64,000 nucleotides of DNA from Caldilineaceae bacterium. Lineage in GTDB: Bacteria; Chloroflexota; Anaerolineae; Caldilineales; Caldilineaceae. The stretch spans positions 62,001 through 126,000 of the forward strand of contig JACKBC010000002.1 in the NCBI GenBank assembly GCA_020634755.1, in the 5' to 3' direction. Every line of letters starts with the position of its first letter. The stretch's first letter is position 1. The notes under the pieces were generated by a model, which was not told the origin of the DNA, ran no database searches, and saw only the letters and a program-made list of their open reading frames with translations. The position numbers and the translations under genes were made by a program. This document shows positions 9,223-18,808 of the stretch, piece after piece.

Positions 9223-9405
9223 CTACCAGCTCGACTTGACTACTCCAGGCAGATTGCCGCGCAGCGCCTCTTGGCGGAAGCAAATGCGACACAAGCCAAA
9301 ACGGCGCATGTACCCGCGCGGGCGACCACATCTGCTGCACCGATTGCGTACTTGAACCGGATATTTTCGACGCGATTCTCTTATAACAATTGATGTTTTT
9401 GCCAC
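9223..9405 (-). CDS. rpsN: 30S ribosomal protein S14, zinc-binding type Z
   Basis: Short S14 of 60 residues, the zinc-ribbon form. It has CSRCG and CRICF in the layout C-x2-C-x12-C-x2-C, which defines type Z S14. It starts MAKTSIVIRESRRKYP. It lies between rplE and rpsH. Confidence 0.97.
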   Translation of the reverse strand: MAKTSIVIRESRRKYPVQVRNRCSRCGRPRGYMRRFGLCRICFRQEALRGNLPGVVKSSW

Positions 9406-9465
9406 GATTTGTCCCCTCTATACTAAAACGAACCCGCAAATTAATGCTAGCGGGACTTTACATCT

Positions 9466-10029
9466 CTAGCGCCTAAAAGGCATGTGCATCAGCGCCAACA
9501 TGCGCCGCGCCTCTTCATCCGTTTGGGCGGTAGTAACAATTGTCAACTCCAGCCCGCGGATCTTATCCACGTTATCATAGTCAATCTCAGGAAACACTAG
9601 TTGCTCTCTGAGACCAATGCTATAATTGCCGCGACCGTCAAATGAATCTGGCGAAATTCCTTGAAAGTCTCTCTGACGCGGCAAAACCACGTTGATCAAT
9701 CGATCCAAAAAATCCCACATACGACGACCGCGCAATGTAACCATTACGCCAATGGGCATGCCTTCGCGTAACTTATAGACGGCAATCGACTTCCGGGCTT
9801 TGGTCACCACGGGCCGTTGGCCAGTAATAATCGCCAGATCCTGAGAAGCCGACTCGATGGCCTTACTATTCTGCAATGCCTCGCCCAGACCAATATTGAC
9901 CGATATCTTGGAGATTCTGGGCACCTGCATAATATTGGAATAGCCAAATTCCTTCATCAAAGCGGGGACCAATTCTTCCTGATATTGACTTTTTAGCCGC
10001 GGAATAGGTCCTTTTCCGTTTTCGCTCAT
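9466..10029 (-). CDS. rplE: 50S ribosomal protein L5
   Basis: Binds 5S rRNA and contacts P-site tRNA. The protein has 187 residues from MSENGKGPIPRLKSQYQEE, with a GGAGAG site just upstream. An earlier in-frame ATG at 10080 adds 17 unlikely residues. The family blocks VPRISKISVNIGLGEA, LREGMPIGVMVTLRG and FPEIDYDNVDKIRGL are present. Confidence 0.97.
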   Translation of the reverse strand: MSENGKGPIPRLKSQYQEELVPALMKEFGYSNIMQVPRISKISVNIGLGEALQNSKAIESASQDLAIITGQRPVVTKARKSIAVYKLREGMPIGVMVTLRGRRMWDFLDRLINVVLPRQRDFQGISPDSFDGRGNYSIGLREQLVFPEIDYDNVDKIRGLELTIVTTAQTDEEARRMLALMHMPFRR

Positions 10030-10088
10030 TTTTCTCTCCTTACCCGCAAATGCCGACGAGTCCGGCATCAGGTCAGGCAACAGATTTA

Positions 10089-10170
10089 GGACTTATGCAA
10101 GCCTCGAAGAAAACTGCCAGCTCCGCCACGTTATGCGCATCTGGCCATCTATGGGCACTGCTTAAGTCGT
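10089..10170 (+). repeat. R1b palindromic repeat between rplX and rplE
   Basis: From GGACTTATGCAAGCCTCG to GGGCACTGCTTAAGTCGT. The ends are imperfect inverted repeats. It is one of several R1 copies inside the ribosomal protein transcription unit. Confidence 0.75.
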
Positions 10171-10254
10171 GAAATTCTTACACTTTTGGCAAATACTTTG
10201 TTTTACAGAACTTACACATTTAGCGTTCTGCTGGTGCGTAAGTTGCGTCGCTTT

Positions 10255-10599
10255 TTAAAGCAACTGTTTCGTACGGCGATCAATACGCGATTTATCGCCA
10301 TTTGTGGCCACTTCGTACCCAGCGCGCGTTGGGTTGCCATCCGAACCAACCAACATTACGTTGCTAATGTGCAGCGGCGCCTCGCGCTCAATGCGGCCAG
10401 TTTGCGTATTTACGCGGCCCGTCGCTCTCTGATGCTTAATAATCAGGTTAGCGCCCGCAACAATTACGTAAACGCGATCGGGATCATAGGACCCATCTTT
10501 ATTTTTCTTACGAATCACCCGCTGCACTTCGCCTTGATGACCTTTATCGTTACCGGCAATCACCTGAACGGTATCGCCTTTACGAATTTTCACTTTCAT
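10255..10599 (-). CDS. rplX: 50S ribosomal protein L24
   Basis: Assembly-initiating protein of the large subunit. The protein has 114 residues. It starts MKVKIRKGDTVQVIAGNDKG with the KOW motif in the first 35 residues. It follows rplN with a 28-bp gap. Confidence 0.97.
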   Translation of the reverse strand: MKVKIRKGDTVQVIAGNDKGHQGEVQRVIRKKNKDGSYDPDRVYVIVAGANLIIKHQRATGRVNTQTGRIEREAPLHISNVMLVGSDGNPTRAGYEVATNGDKSRIDRRTKQLL

Positions 10600-10627
10600 G
10601 ATTGATTACTCCTATCAAGAGCTGAAA

Positions 10628-10996
10628 TTACAACACTTCTGGCGCAAGAGAGACAATGCGCATGAATCCACCTTCGCGCAGTTCACGCGCCACGGGCCCA
10701 AAAATACGCGTCCCGCGCGGATTTTTGTTGTCGTCAATAATGACAGCCGCATTTTCATCAAAGCGAATGTAACTGCCATCCGTCCGGCGAATCACGCGGC
10801 GTGTACGCACAATCACAGCACGCACCACATCACCTTTTTTCACTGTTCCGTTTGGCGCAGCGCTTTTCACGGTGGCCACGATTTCGTCACCCACTGCCGC
10901 ATAGCGACGGGTGCTTCCCCCTTTAACCCGGATCGTTAAAAGTTCTTTAGCTCCGGTATTATCTGCAACTTTCAGCCTGCTCTCTTGCTGAATCAT
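10628..10996 (-). CDS. rplN: 50S ribosomal protein L14
   Basis: Universal large-subunit protein at the intersubunit face. The protein has 122 residues. It starts MIQQESRLKVADNTGAKELL and contains the conserved RIFGPVARELRE near the C-terminus. It is separated from rpsQ by 210 bp with no clear feature. Confidence 0.98.
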   Translation of the reverse strand: MIQQESRLKVADNTGAKELLTIRVKGGSTRRYAAVGDEIVATVKSAAPNGTVKKGDVVRAVIVRTRRVIRRTDGSYIRFDENAAVIIDDNKNPRGTRIFGPVARELREGGFMRIVSLAPEVL

Positions 10997-11206
10997 GGTC
11001 TACTCCTGGGCGACATGTAAAATTTGTCCTCATTCGACAAAAGAACACGCTGACCAAAAATATTGGGCAATCGAATACAACTTTTGTCCCTGACATTAGC
11101 CAACATTCCCTCAGCAGGGAATCGTACCATCCTGCGGTTGCTGGCAGCCTAGTGAATGACAAAAGCCAGTATCGTGGTGTTCACTTTCTCGCGTGAGGCC
11201 AATAAT

Positions 11207-11464
11207 TTAAACAAGTTCAGATTGTTCTAAAATTTCTTCTACAAAAAATTTTTTGTCTTTACTAATTGGCCGGCACTCACGAATACGGACCACATCCCCC
11301 ATCTTGGCGGCGTTATTTTCATTGTGGGCCTTATATTTGCGATTCAAGCGAATCACTTTGCCATACAGTGGATGCTGCGTAACGCGCTGCACAGAAACGA
11401 CAACCGTCTTATCCATTTTGTCACTGATGACAGTGCCAACCAACATTCTACGTTGCTCGCGCAT
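11207..11464 (-). CDS. rpsQ: 30S ribosomal protein S17
   Basis: 16S rRNA-binding OB-fold protein of 85 residues, with GTVISDKMDKTVVVSVQR, the conserved HPLYGK block and IRECRPISKDKKF. It directly follows rpmC. Confidence 0.98.
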   Translation of the reverse strand: MREQRRMLVGTVISDKMDKTVVVSVQRVTQHPLYGKVIRLNRKYKAHNENNAAKMGDVVRIRECRPISKDKKFFVEEILEQSELV

Positions 11465-11482
11465 GATTTCTCCTTAATTGTC

Positions 11483-11677
11483 CTATTCGGCGAGCTCGCG
11501 CTCACGCAAGACCGTCTTGATGCGCGCAATATCTTTACGCACCAACCCCATCCGCGCCGTATTTGTCAGCTTCCCAGATGCCTTTTGGAAGCGCAAATTA
11601 AAAATTTCTTGATATGAATCGTCTAACCGATTTGCCAGCTCGGCATTGGTCATAGAACGAATTTCGCTAGCCTTCAT
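11483..11677 (-). CDS. rpmC: 50S ribosomal protein L29
   Basis: Small helical protein near the peptide exit tunnel, 64 residues. It has MKASEIRSMTNAELANRLDD and the conserved ARMGLVRKDIARIKTVLRE. It lies between rplP and rpsQ. Confidence 0.97.
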   Translation of the reverse strand: MKASEIRSMTNAELANRLDDSYQEIFNLRFQKASGKLTNTARMGLVRKDIARIKTVLRERELAE

Positions 11678-11720
11678 AATCCCTATCTCCTCGTGGCCCT
11701 TGCATCAACACGCAGACGCC

Positions 11721-12140
11721 TTATGCGCCATGATCCTCGCGCGCGACAAATTGCGTACGCATAGGCAGTTTGTGGGCAGCCAAACGCATGGCCTCGCGCG
11801 CCAGCTCTTCGCGGACGCCCGCAATCTCAAACAAAACTTTGCCGGGTCGTACGGCGGCAATCCAGTGTTCCACATTACCCTTACCAGAACCCATGCGGGT
11901 CTCAGCAGCTCGCTTTGTAAAGGGCTTATCTGGGAAAACACGGATCCATACCTTACCGCCACGGCGAATATAACGCATAATGGCGCGGCGAGCAGCTTCA
12001 ATCTGCCGGCTGGTAATGTAGTGAGACTCAACGGCCTGCAATCCATAAGTGCCAAACGAGATCTCGTTGCCACGATGAGCCAGACCGCGCAAACGTCCAC
12101 GCTGCTTCTTTCGATATTTGACGCGCTTCGGCATTAACAT
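11721..12140 (-). CDS. rplP: 50S ribosomal protein L16
   Basis: Large-subunit protein that helps position A-site tRNA. The protein has 139 residues with MPKRVKYRKKQRGRLRG at the N-terminus. The first ATG (12140) is about 9 bases from a TAGGAG site, so it is preferred over the ATG two codons later. Family blocks RRGGKVWIRVFPDKP and RMGSGKGNVEHWIA are present. Confidence 0.97.
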   Translation of the reverse strand: MLMPKRVKYRKKQRGRLRGLAHRGNEISFGTYGLQAVESHYITSRQIEAARRAIMRYIRRGGKVWIRVFPDKPFTKRAAETRMGSGKGNVEHWIAAVRPGKVLFEIAGVREELAREAMRLAAHKLPMRTQFVAREDHGA

Positions 12141-12180
12141 AATAGGCTTCTCCTATTCCCATATTTCCCAAAAATTATAT

Positions 12181-12292
12181 GTTCAGCAGTTAACATAGCC
12201 AGCCAGAGACAACCGCAAGGTTCACTGGCATCCCTAGCAGCTTGCATAGCCATCGAGAAAATATTAGATGACTACCTATCTCTGCTGAACAC
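12181..12292. repeat. Inverted-repeat-bounded segment in the rpsC-rplP gap
   Basis: GTTCAGCAG at 12181 and CTGCTGAAC at 12284 are exact inverted ends of a segment of about 112 bp. I found no second copy in the window, so it may be a single insertion or an RNA structure. Confidence 0.4.
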
Positions 12293-12307
12293 TCCGTGTG
12301 TCACGGC

Positions 12308-12982
12308 CTAATTGTTTGTCTCGCTAGCGGCCAGGCGAGACTGAAATTCATCACCCGGCATCACTTCACCGTGATAAATCCACACCTTGATGCCAATAAC
12401 ACCAAACGTGGTATTTGCCTCAGCCGTGCTATATTCAATGTCGGCGCGCAAAGTATGACGCGGAATCTGTCCGTCAATCACCTTGTCGACGCGCCCCATG
12501 TCGCTACCACCCAATCGCCCAGAGACCGTAATCATAATGCCTTTGGCGCCGGCCCGCATGGTCTTTTGGACCGCCTGCTTCATAGCGCGCTTCCAGCTAA
12601 TGCGGCGCTCTAGCTGCTCGGCAATACTTTCAGCAACAAGACGCGGGTCCAACTCGGGCTTGGTAATTTCGCGCACATCAATTTTGACCTTTTTCTGGGT
12701 CAAGTCTTGCAGGCGCGTGCGCAAAGCATTTACGCTGGCGCCTTTGCGCCCAATAATAACGCCGGGTCGGGCCGTATCGATCACAACATGCACCTGATTT
12801 GGCTGACGCTCAATCTCAACGTTGCTAATTCCAGCTTTTGGCAAATCGCCATGCACCATGGTGCGAATCTGCCGATCCTCATTAAGCTGCTCTACATAGG
12901 TTTTACCAGTGGCAAACCAACGGCTCTTATGTTCTTTAATAATGCCCAGGCGAAAGCCCGTCGGATGTACTTTTCGACCCAA
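12308..12982 (-). CDS. rpsC: 30S ribosomal protein S3
   Basis: Head protein of the 30S subunit at the mRNA entry channel. Start chosen as TTG at 12982 (reading MGRKVHPTGFRLG), because the family begins this way and GGGGAGGA lies just before it. The ATG at 13000 places that ribosome binding site inside the coding region. The KH domain carries VIIGRKGASVNALR, and the C-terminal S3 domain has GTFGVIGIKVWIYHGE-like residues. The product is about 224 residues. Confidence 0.95.
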   Translation of the reverse strand: MGRKVHPTGFRLGIIKEHKSRWFATGKTYVEQLNEDRQIRTMVHGDLPKAGISNVEIERQPNQVHVVIDTARPGVIIGRKGASVNALRTRLQDLTQKKVKIDVREITKPELDPRLVAESIAEQLERRISWKRAMKQAVQKTMRAGAKGIMITVSGRLGGSDMGRVDKVIDGQIPRHTLRADIEYSTAEANTTFGVIGIKVWIYHGEVMPGDEFQSRLAASETNN

Positions 12983-13123
12983 GTGATCCTCCCCTTGCAA
13001 ACTACAGTTGCTTGAAACAGATTAATCAACGTTTACATTGAACTCAATACTACTTTACAAATATCTAAAACCTCATCTGCGCCAGCCTCAAGTCCAAGCC
13101 ATGATGCGCACATGAAGATCAAT

Positions 13124-13459
13124 TTAAAATCGTTCTTCTAATATCACCGTAATGTGCGATGAGCGGCGAATCCACGGCTTAAAGCGGCCCCGTGCGCCAA
13201 ACCGGCGCCAGCGGCGAATGGGGGCATCATCCGCCATAATGGTGGTGATATACATGTCATCCTCATCCAGACCAAAATTTTCCGTTGCGTTCGCCAATGC
13301 GCTCTTGATCGTCTTGGCCACTACCTGCGCCGCGGATTGAGGCATAAATTGCAGAATATCCAACGCCTCTTTGGCCTGTCGCCCTCGCATTTCATTCACC
13401 ACAAGCCGCGCCTTTTGCGCGCTCACCCCAGTAAATTTGGTAACAGCTCGAACTTCCAT
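13124..13459 (-). CDS. rplV: 50S ribosomal protein L22
   Basis: Lines the peptide exit tunnel. The protein has 111 residues, with QKARLVVNEMRGRQAKEAL and the tunnel-facing beta hairpin ending in RWRRFGARGRFKPWIRRSSH. It lies between rpsS and rpsC. Confidence 0.98.
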   Translation of the reverse strand: MEVRAVTKFTGVSAQKARLVVNEMRGRQAKEALDILQFMPQSAAQVVAKTIKSALANATENFGLDEDDMYITTIMADDAPIRRWRRFGARGRFKPWIRRSSHITVILEERF

Positions 13460-13606
13460 TTTTCAGCCCTCGTCTTTTCCAATCATCTGTGCCCTCTTTA
13501 CACCACTTGCTGTCTGCAAACTGACATTTGCTTTAGAATCCGCAATAAACGCCAGCCCGCATTCCGGCCATACTCTTGCATCAAAAATGCAAAACCATAA
13601 GGGTGT

Positions 13607-13888
13607 TTATCGAGCGCGCGTGCTTTTTTCCGATCTCACATGGCCGCGGAAGAAGCGCGTGGGGGCAAACTCGCCTAACTTGTGGCCCACCATATTTTCG
13701 GTAATATAAATCGGCACATGTCGTCGCCCGTCATGAATCGCCATTGTATGGCCCACAAATTGTGGAAAAATGGTTGACGCGCGTGACCAAGTCCGAATCA
13801 CCTTGCGCTCGCCGCTGCGGTTCATCTCTTCCACTCTGCGCAGAAGCTTGGGCTGAACATATGGCCCCTTTTTCATCGAACGAGACAT
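13607..13888 (-). CDS. rpsS: 30S ribosomal protein S19
   Basis: Head protein of the small subunit, 93 residues. It starts MSRSMKKGPYVQPKLLRRVE, and the family block FVGHTMAIHDGRRHVPIYI is present. It follows rplB. Confidence 0.98.
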   Translation of the reverse strand: MSRSMKKGPYVQPKLLRRVEEMNRSGERKVIRTWSRASTIFPQFVGHTMAIHDGRRHVPIYITENMVGHKLGEFAPTRFFRGHVRSEKSTRAR

Positions 13889-13925
13889 TGCTCTCTCCTT
13901 GACTTAAAGCAATACATGTGAATAC

Positions 13926-14750
13926 TTATTTGCTGCGCCGCACAATATTCTTGCTGGTTCGCTTATTGCGGCGCGTCTTTTTGCCCAGTGCGGGCTTACC
14001 CCATGGCGTCTTGGGTCCGGGCATACCAATGGGCGAACGGCCTTCACCACCGCCATGTGGATGCGAAGACGGATCCATGGCGACACCGCGCACCGACGGG
14101 CGTATACCCATCCAGCGCTTGCGGCCTGCCTTGCCAAGTGAAATATTAGCATGATCCGCATTGGAAACCTGGCCAATGGTGGCCAGACAATTTATATCAA
14201 TATAGCGCACTTCGCCGCTGGGCAAACGCACTTGCGACATATTGCCTTCCTTGGCCACAAGCTGGGCGGCATTGCCGGCACTGCGCACCAACTGTCCACC
14301 GCGCCCCGGATACAACTCAATATTGTGGATCAAAGTACCCAGTGGAATGTAGCGAATGGGCAGTGCATTGCCGGGCCGAATATCAGCATCGGGGCCAGAA
14401 GATACGGTGTCCCCCACCTGAATCCCGGCGGGCGCCAAAATATAGCGCCGATCGCCATTCTCATACAAGACAAGCGCAATACGTGCACTACGATTTGGAT
14501 CGTACTCAATGGAGTCGATTCGCCCCGCTACGCCCCAGTTGTCGCGCCGGAAATCTATGATGCGATAACGGCGCTTGTGCCCGCCACCGCGATGACGCAC
14601 AGTAACGACACCACGGTTGTTGCGACCAGATTTGCTCTTTAATGGAGCCAGCAGAGAGCGTTCCGGTTTGGTGCGCGTAATCTCATCAAAAGATGATACA
14701 CTCATATCTCTACGTCCAGGTGATGTTGGACGATATACTTTAATGGCCAT
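13926..14750 (-). CDS. rplB: 50S ribosomal protein L2
   Basis: Central protein of the large subunit needed for the peptidyl-transferase centre. The protein has 274 residues. It has the MAIKVYRPTSPGRR start, an OB and SH3-like core, and the C-terminal signature RGVAMDPSSHPHGGGEGR. The histidine in the conserved SHPHGGGEG block is intact. Confidence 0.98.
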   Translation of the reverse strand: MAIKVYRPTSPGRRDMSVSSFDEITRTKPERSLLAPLKSKSGRNNRGVVTVRHRGGGHKRRYRIIDFRRDNWGVAGRIDSIEYDPNRSARIALVLYENGDRRYILAPAGIQVGDTVSSGPDADIRPGNALPIRYIPLGTLIHNIELYPGRGGQLVRSAGNAAQLVAKEGNMSQVRLPSGEVRYIDINCLATIGQVSNADHANISLGKAGRKRWMGIRPSVRGVAMDPSSHPHGGGEGRSPIGMPGPKTPWGKPALGKKTRRNKRTSKNIVRRSK

Positions 14751-14878
14751 CTAAATTTCTCCCTACCAGATTTGTCTTTCAACACACCTGTTCATATACC
14801 GCAACCAGGTTGGCGATTCAGGCATTTCCCAGTTGGCAAACCCCATTGCGCTTGCTTGATGGTGCGGCTATGGATACG

Positions 14879-15172
14879 CTAAACAACACCTTCAAATAGT
14901 TGGATGGTGTTGCCAGGCGCCAGCTGCACAATTGCCTTTTTCCATTTCGGTTTGCGTATGGCGGTGCCTTTGCGCGTACGCCGCGTCTTGGCCGGCATTA
15001 CAGAAATATGCACGTCATCCACGGCCACATTAAATGCCGTGGCCACGGCATCGGCCACCAACATCTTATTGGCGCGCATATCCACTTCAAACGTGTAGCG
15101 ATTATCCGTAGAAGCCACCATAACCGACTTTTCCGTCACCACTGGTCGCTTTAACACTTCATAAATGTGCAT
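14879..15172 (-). CDS. rplW: 50S ribosomal protein L23
   Basis: Docking site for trigger factor and SRP at the tunnel exit. The protein has 97 residues, starting MHIYEVLKRPVVTEKS, with the KTRRTRKGTAIRKPKWKKA loop. It begins 2 bp after the rplD stop, so translational coupling is likely. Confidence 0.97.
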   Translation of the reverse strand: MHIYEVLKRPVVTEKSVMVASTDNRYTFEVDMRANKMLVADAVATAFNVAVDDVHISVMPAKTRRTRKGTAIRKPKWKKAIVQLAPGNTIQLFEGVV

Positions 15173-15174
15173 GG

Positions 15175-15849
15175 TTATTCCTCGTCCCCTTCCGCCTGCG
15201 CCGCATCCGACTTATCAGCGCCACCCGGAGCCAGCCAGCCTTCAATGTGATCAATGGCGGCCTTATCGAGCAGAACCGTGTCATATCCCAACAGATCACG
15301 AATATTCAGATAACCAGCCAACAGCGTTTTGACATTAGACAAATTATTGGCGCTGCGCTGCACTGCGGCATTCTTCTCTGGCAAGACCATCAACACAGAT
15401 GAATCGACCACGCCCAAAGCAGAAAGCGCATCCACCATTGTCTTGGTCTTCGGCGCATCCATCTGCAATTTATCCAACACCACAATCTGGCCGGCATCCA
15501 CCTTTACGCTCAAGGCGCTACGCAACGCAGCCTGATTCATTTTCTTGGGCAAAGCCTTTGTATATTTTCGGGGCTGCGGTCCAAAAACAGTGCCGCCACC
15601 AACCCAGTTGGGCGCGCGGGTTGAACCCTGACGAGCGCGTCCGGTGCCCTTCTGGCGCCAGGGCTTGCGGCCACCGCCGCGCACTTCGCTGCGCCCTTTG
15701 GTCTTGTGCGTGCCCAGACGAGCATTTGCCAATTGGCGCACCAATGCTTGATGCATCAATGGCTTGTTTACAGGGGCAGCAAAAACGCCCTCACTCAGTT
15801 CAAGCTCCCCGACCTGCTTCCCAGCCATATCTTTAACAGGGATTATCAT
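15175..15849 (-). CDS. rplD: 50S ribosomal protein L4
   Basis: Tunnel protein and, in Escherichia coli, repressor of the S10 operon. The protein has 224 residues. It has the arginine/glycine-rich extended loop (GRKPWRQKGTGRARQGSTR). The last 15 residues are acidic (GADKSDAAQAEGDEE), a short extension beyond the usual end. Confidence 0.97.
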   Translation of the reverse strand: MIIPVKDMAGKQVGELELSEGVFAAPVNKPLMHQALVRQLANARLGTHKTKGRSEVRGGGRKPWRQKGTGRARQGSTRAPNWVGGGTVFGPQPRKYTKALPKKMNQAALRSALSVKVDAGQIVVLDKLQMDAPKTKTMVDALSALGVVDSSVLMVLPEKNAAVQRSANNLSNVKTLLAGYLNIRDLLGYDTVLLDKAAIDHIEGWLAPGGADKSDAAQAEGDEE

Positions 15850-15912
15850 AGTTCTTTACTCCGCATTTCTACTCAATACACCACAACAACGAAAGTGATA
15901 TAGATGAGAACT

Positions 15913-16551
15913 TTAGGATTTGGGCTTCTTTACAGCTTCACGCACAAATACAAGCCCACCCTTCGGACCAGGAATCGCGCCGCGCACCACCAGCAGATTG
16001 CGCTCGGCATCTACCAGGGCCACTTTCAAATTTTGAATGGTAACACGGGCGTTTCCCATTTGACCCGGAGCTTTCGAGCCAGGGAAGGTATGGCCAGGGG
16101 TTGTACCTGCACCACGCGAACCAGTCGCACGATGCCGATCAGATTGGCCATGTGTTTTAGGACCACCGCGGAAGTTGTGGCGCTTTACCGCCCCGGCAAA
16201 TCCTTTCCCCTTGGAGACACCAACCACATCCACGAAATCGCCTTCCTGAAACACATCGGCTTTAATTTCGTCTCCCAGGGTATATTGCGGAGCTTCTTCA
16301 AAACGCAACTCGCGCAAACGGCGAATATTTGGGGTTTGCGCCTTGCTCAAATGGCCGCGTTCGCCCTTGGTTAGTTTGCGCTCTGGCACTTCTTCATAAC
16401 CAATTTGGACGGCGCAATAGCCATCTGTTTCATCTGTTTTTACCTGCGTAACATAGCAGGGACCAGCTTCAATAACCGTAACTGGCACAACCGCGCCGCT
16501 CTCATCAAAGAGCTGGGTCATGCCCACCTTCTTACCTAATATTCCTCGCAT
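15913..16551 (-). CDS. rplC: 50S ribosomal protein L3
   Basis: Assembly initiator near the peptidyl-transferase centre. The protein has 212 residues, starting MRGILGKKVGMTQLFDESG, with the conserved HRATGSRGAGTTPGHTFPG loop. It is the second gene of the S10 block. Confidence 0.98.
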   Translation of the reverse strand: MRGILGKKVGMTQLFDESGAVVPVTVIEAGPCYVTQVKTDETDGYCAVQIGYEEVPERKLTKGERGHLSKAQTPNIRRLRELRFEEAPQYTLGDEIKADVFQEGDFVDVVGVSKGKGFAGAVKRHNFRGGPKTHGQSDRHRATGSRGAGTTPGHTFPGSKAPGQMGNARVTIQNLKVALVDAERNLLVVRGAIPGPKGGLVFVREAVKKPKS

Positions 16552-16697
16552 GTTGTCCTCCCAGGACTGCCAGTTGATTGAACTTGACTCTGCAAGCCGA
16601 TCAATCTACATCATCCTGCTGCGCAAAGCATGAGACAAAAGTGGCCATTAAAAGCCGCCATTCTCAAGGCGCAGAGATTTGCAGTATTCTGGATTAA

Positions 16698-17006
16698 CTA
16701 GAGCTTGATTTCAATATCAACACCCGCTGGCAAATTTAATCGCGTTAAATTTTCAATAGTCTTACTACCCGGATCCACCACATCGATAAGGCGCTTGTGC
16801 GTGCGAATCTCAAATTGTTCGCGGCTGTCCTTGTCAATGTAGGTAGAGCGCATGACTGTAAATTTCTCAATGCGGGTTGGCAGAGGGACGGGGCCAACCA
16901 CCTGAGCGCCAGTACGTTCGGCCGCATCGACAATCTGCTGAACCGATGCATCCAACACGCGGTGGTCATATGCCTTGAGCTTAATTCGTATGCGTTGCTT
17001 CGCCAT
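16698..17006 (-). CDS. rpsJ: 30S ribosomal protein S10
   Basis: 30S head protein and, as NusE, a transcription antitermination factor. The protein has 102 residues, with MAKQRIRIKLKAYDHRVLD and the signature GPVPLPTRIEKFTVMRSTYI. It opens the S10 block downstream of tuf. Confidence 0.98.
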   Translation of the reverse strand: MAKQRIRIKLKAYDHRVLDASVQQIVDAAERTGAQVVGPVPLPTRIEKFTVMRSTYIDKDSREQFEIRTHKRLIDVVDPGSKTIENLTRLNLPAGVDIEIKL

Positions 17007-17052
17007 CTGAACCGCCTTTTACGCTTTGCCCTTACGGGCCTTTACGATAATA

Positions 17053-17140
17053 ACTTATGTTACGCAAGCCTAGAGGAAAGTCGGCTCACCGACTTTACTG
17101 CTTCTCTCTAGCAGACTAGCTGTCGCTGCGTAACGTAAGA
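17053..17140 (+). repeat. R1a palindromic repeat between tuf and rpsJ
   Basis: Starts at CTTATGTTACGCAAGCC, holds an inner hairpin AAGTCGG/CCGACTT and ends CGCTGCGTAACGTAAG. The flanks ATAATAAC and ACAATAAC match 7 of 8, which fits a decayed 8-bp target duplication. Confidence 0.85.
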
Positions 17141-17238
17141 CAATAACACCACTTTAAACAGTCGTCTTGGTCTAAAATCCGCACTTTCAAATCATGAGTA
17201 CGCATTTCAAAACAACCACATTCAAAACAGGCAAGAAA

Positions 17239-17267
17239 ATGGAGGAGAAATCGGGTTTCCCCTCCAT
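17239..17267 (-). terminator. Terminator after tuf
   Basis: Arms of 12 bases with one mismatch around a 5-base loop start 6 bp past the tuf stop. On the minus strand they are followed by TTTTCTTGCC. It probably separates much of tuf transcription from the S10 block. Confidence 0.8.
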
Positions 17268-17273
17268 CAAAAG

Positions 17274-18473
<1,200 letters not shown>

Positions 18474-18677
18474 TAATCGTTCTCCTTTTTCGCAAAAGAT
18501 ATAAAAGTGATACTTGTAATAGTCGACCGCACTTCCACAACCCATCTAACCACATTGGGACAACATTTATAAAGCGCAGTTTTGACAAAACCAAGTATAT
18601 TTTTGGCGAAACGAAAAATTTATGTCAGCCCTATACACCTTATTTCAAGTATACCCTCAAAGGTATAAGGCGCAAGA

Positions 18678-18704
18678 GCACCGCCGGAAATATCACGGCG
18701 GTGC
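18678..18704. terminator. Hairpin between fusA and tuf
   Basis: A perfect 9-bp stem GCACCGCCG/CGGCGGTGC with a 9-base loop lies 105 bp past the fusA stop. There is no T-run after it on the minus strand, so it may attenuate or stabilise rather than terminate. Confidence 0.5.
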
Positions 18705-18808
18705 ATAAGACACTTTCGTATATTGCTAAATTATTTACTGCAAACCAAAATAGTATACTTTACTATCTACGTATCACCAAATTTCAACTACTCTGAAATA
18801 CATTTAAA

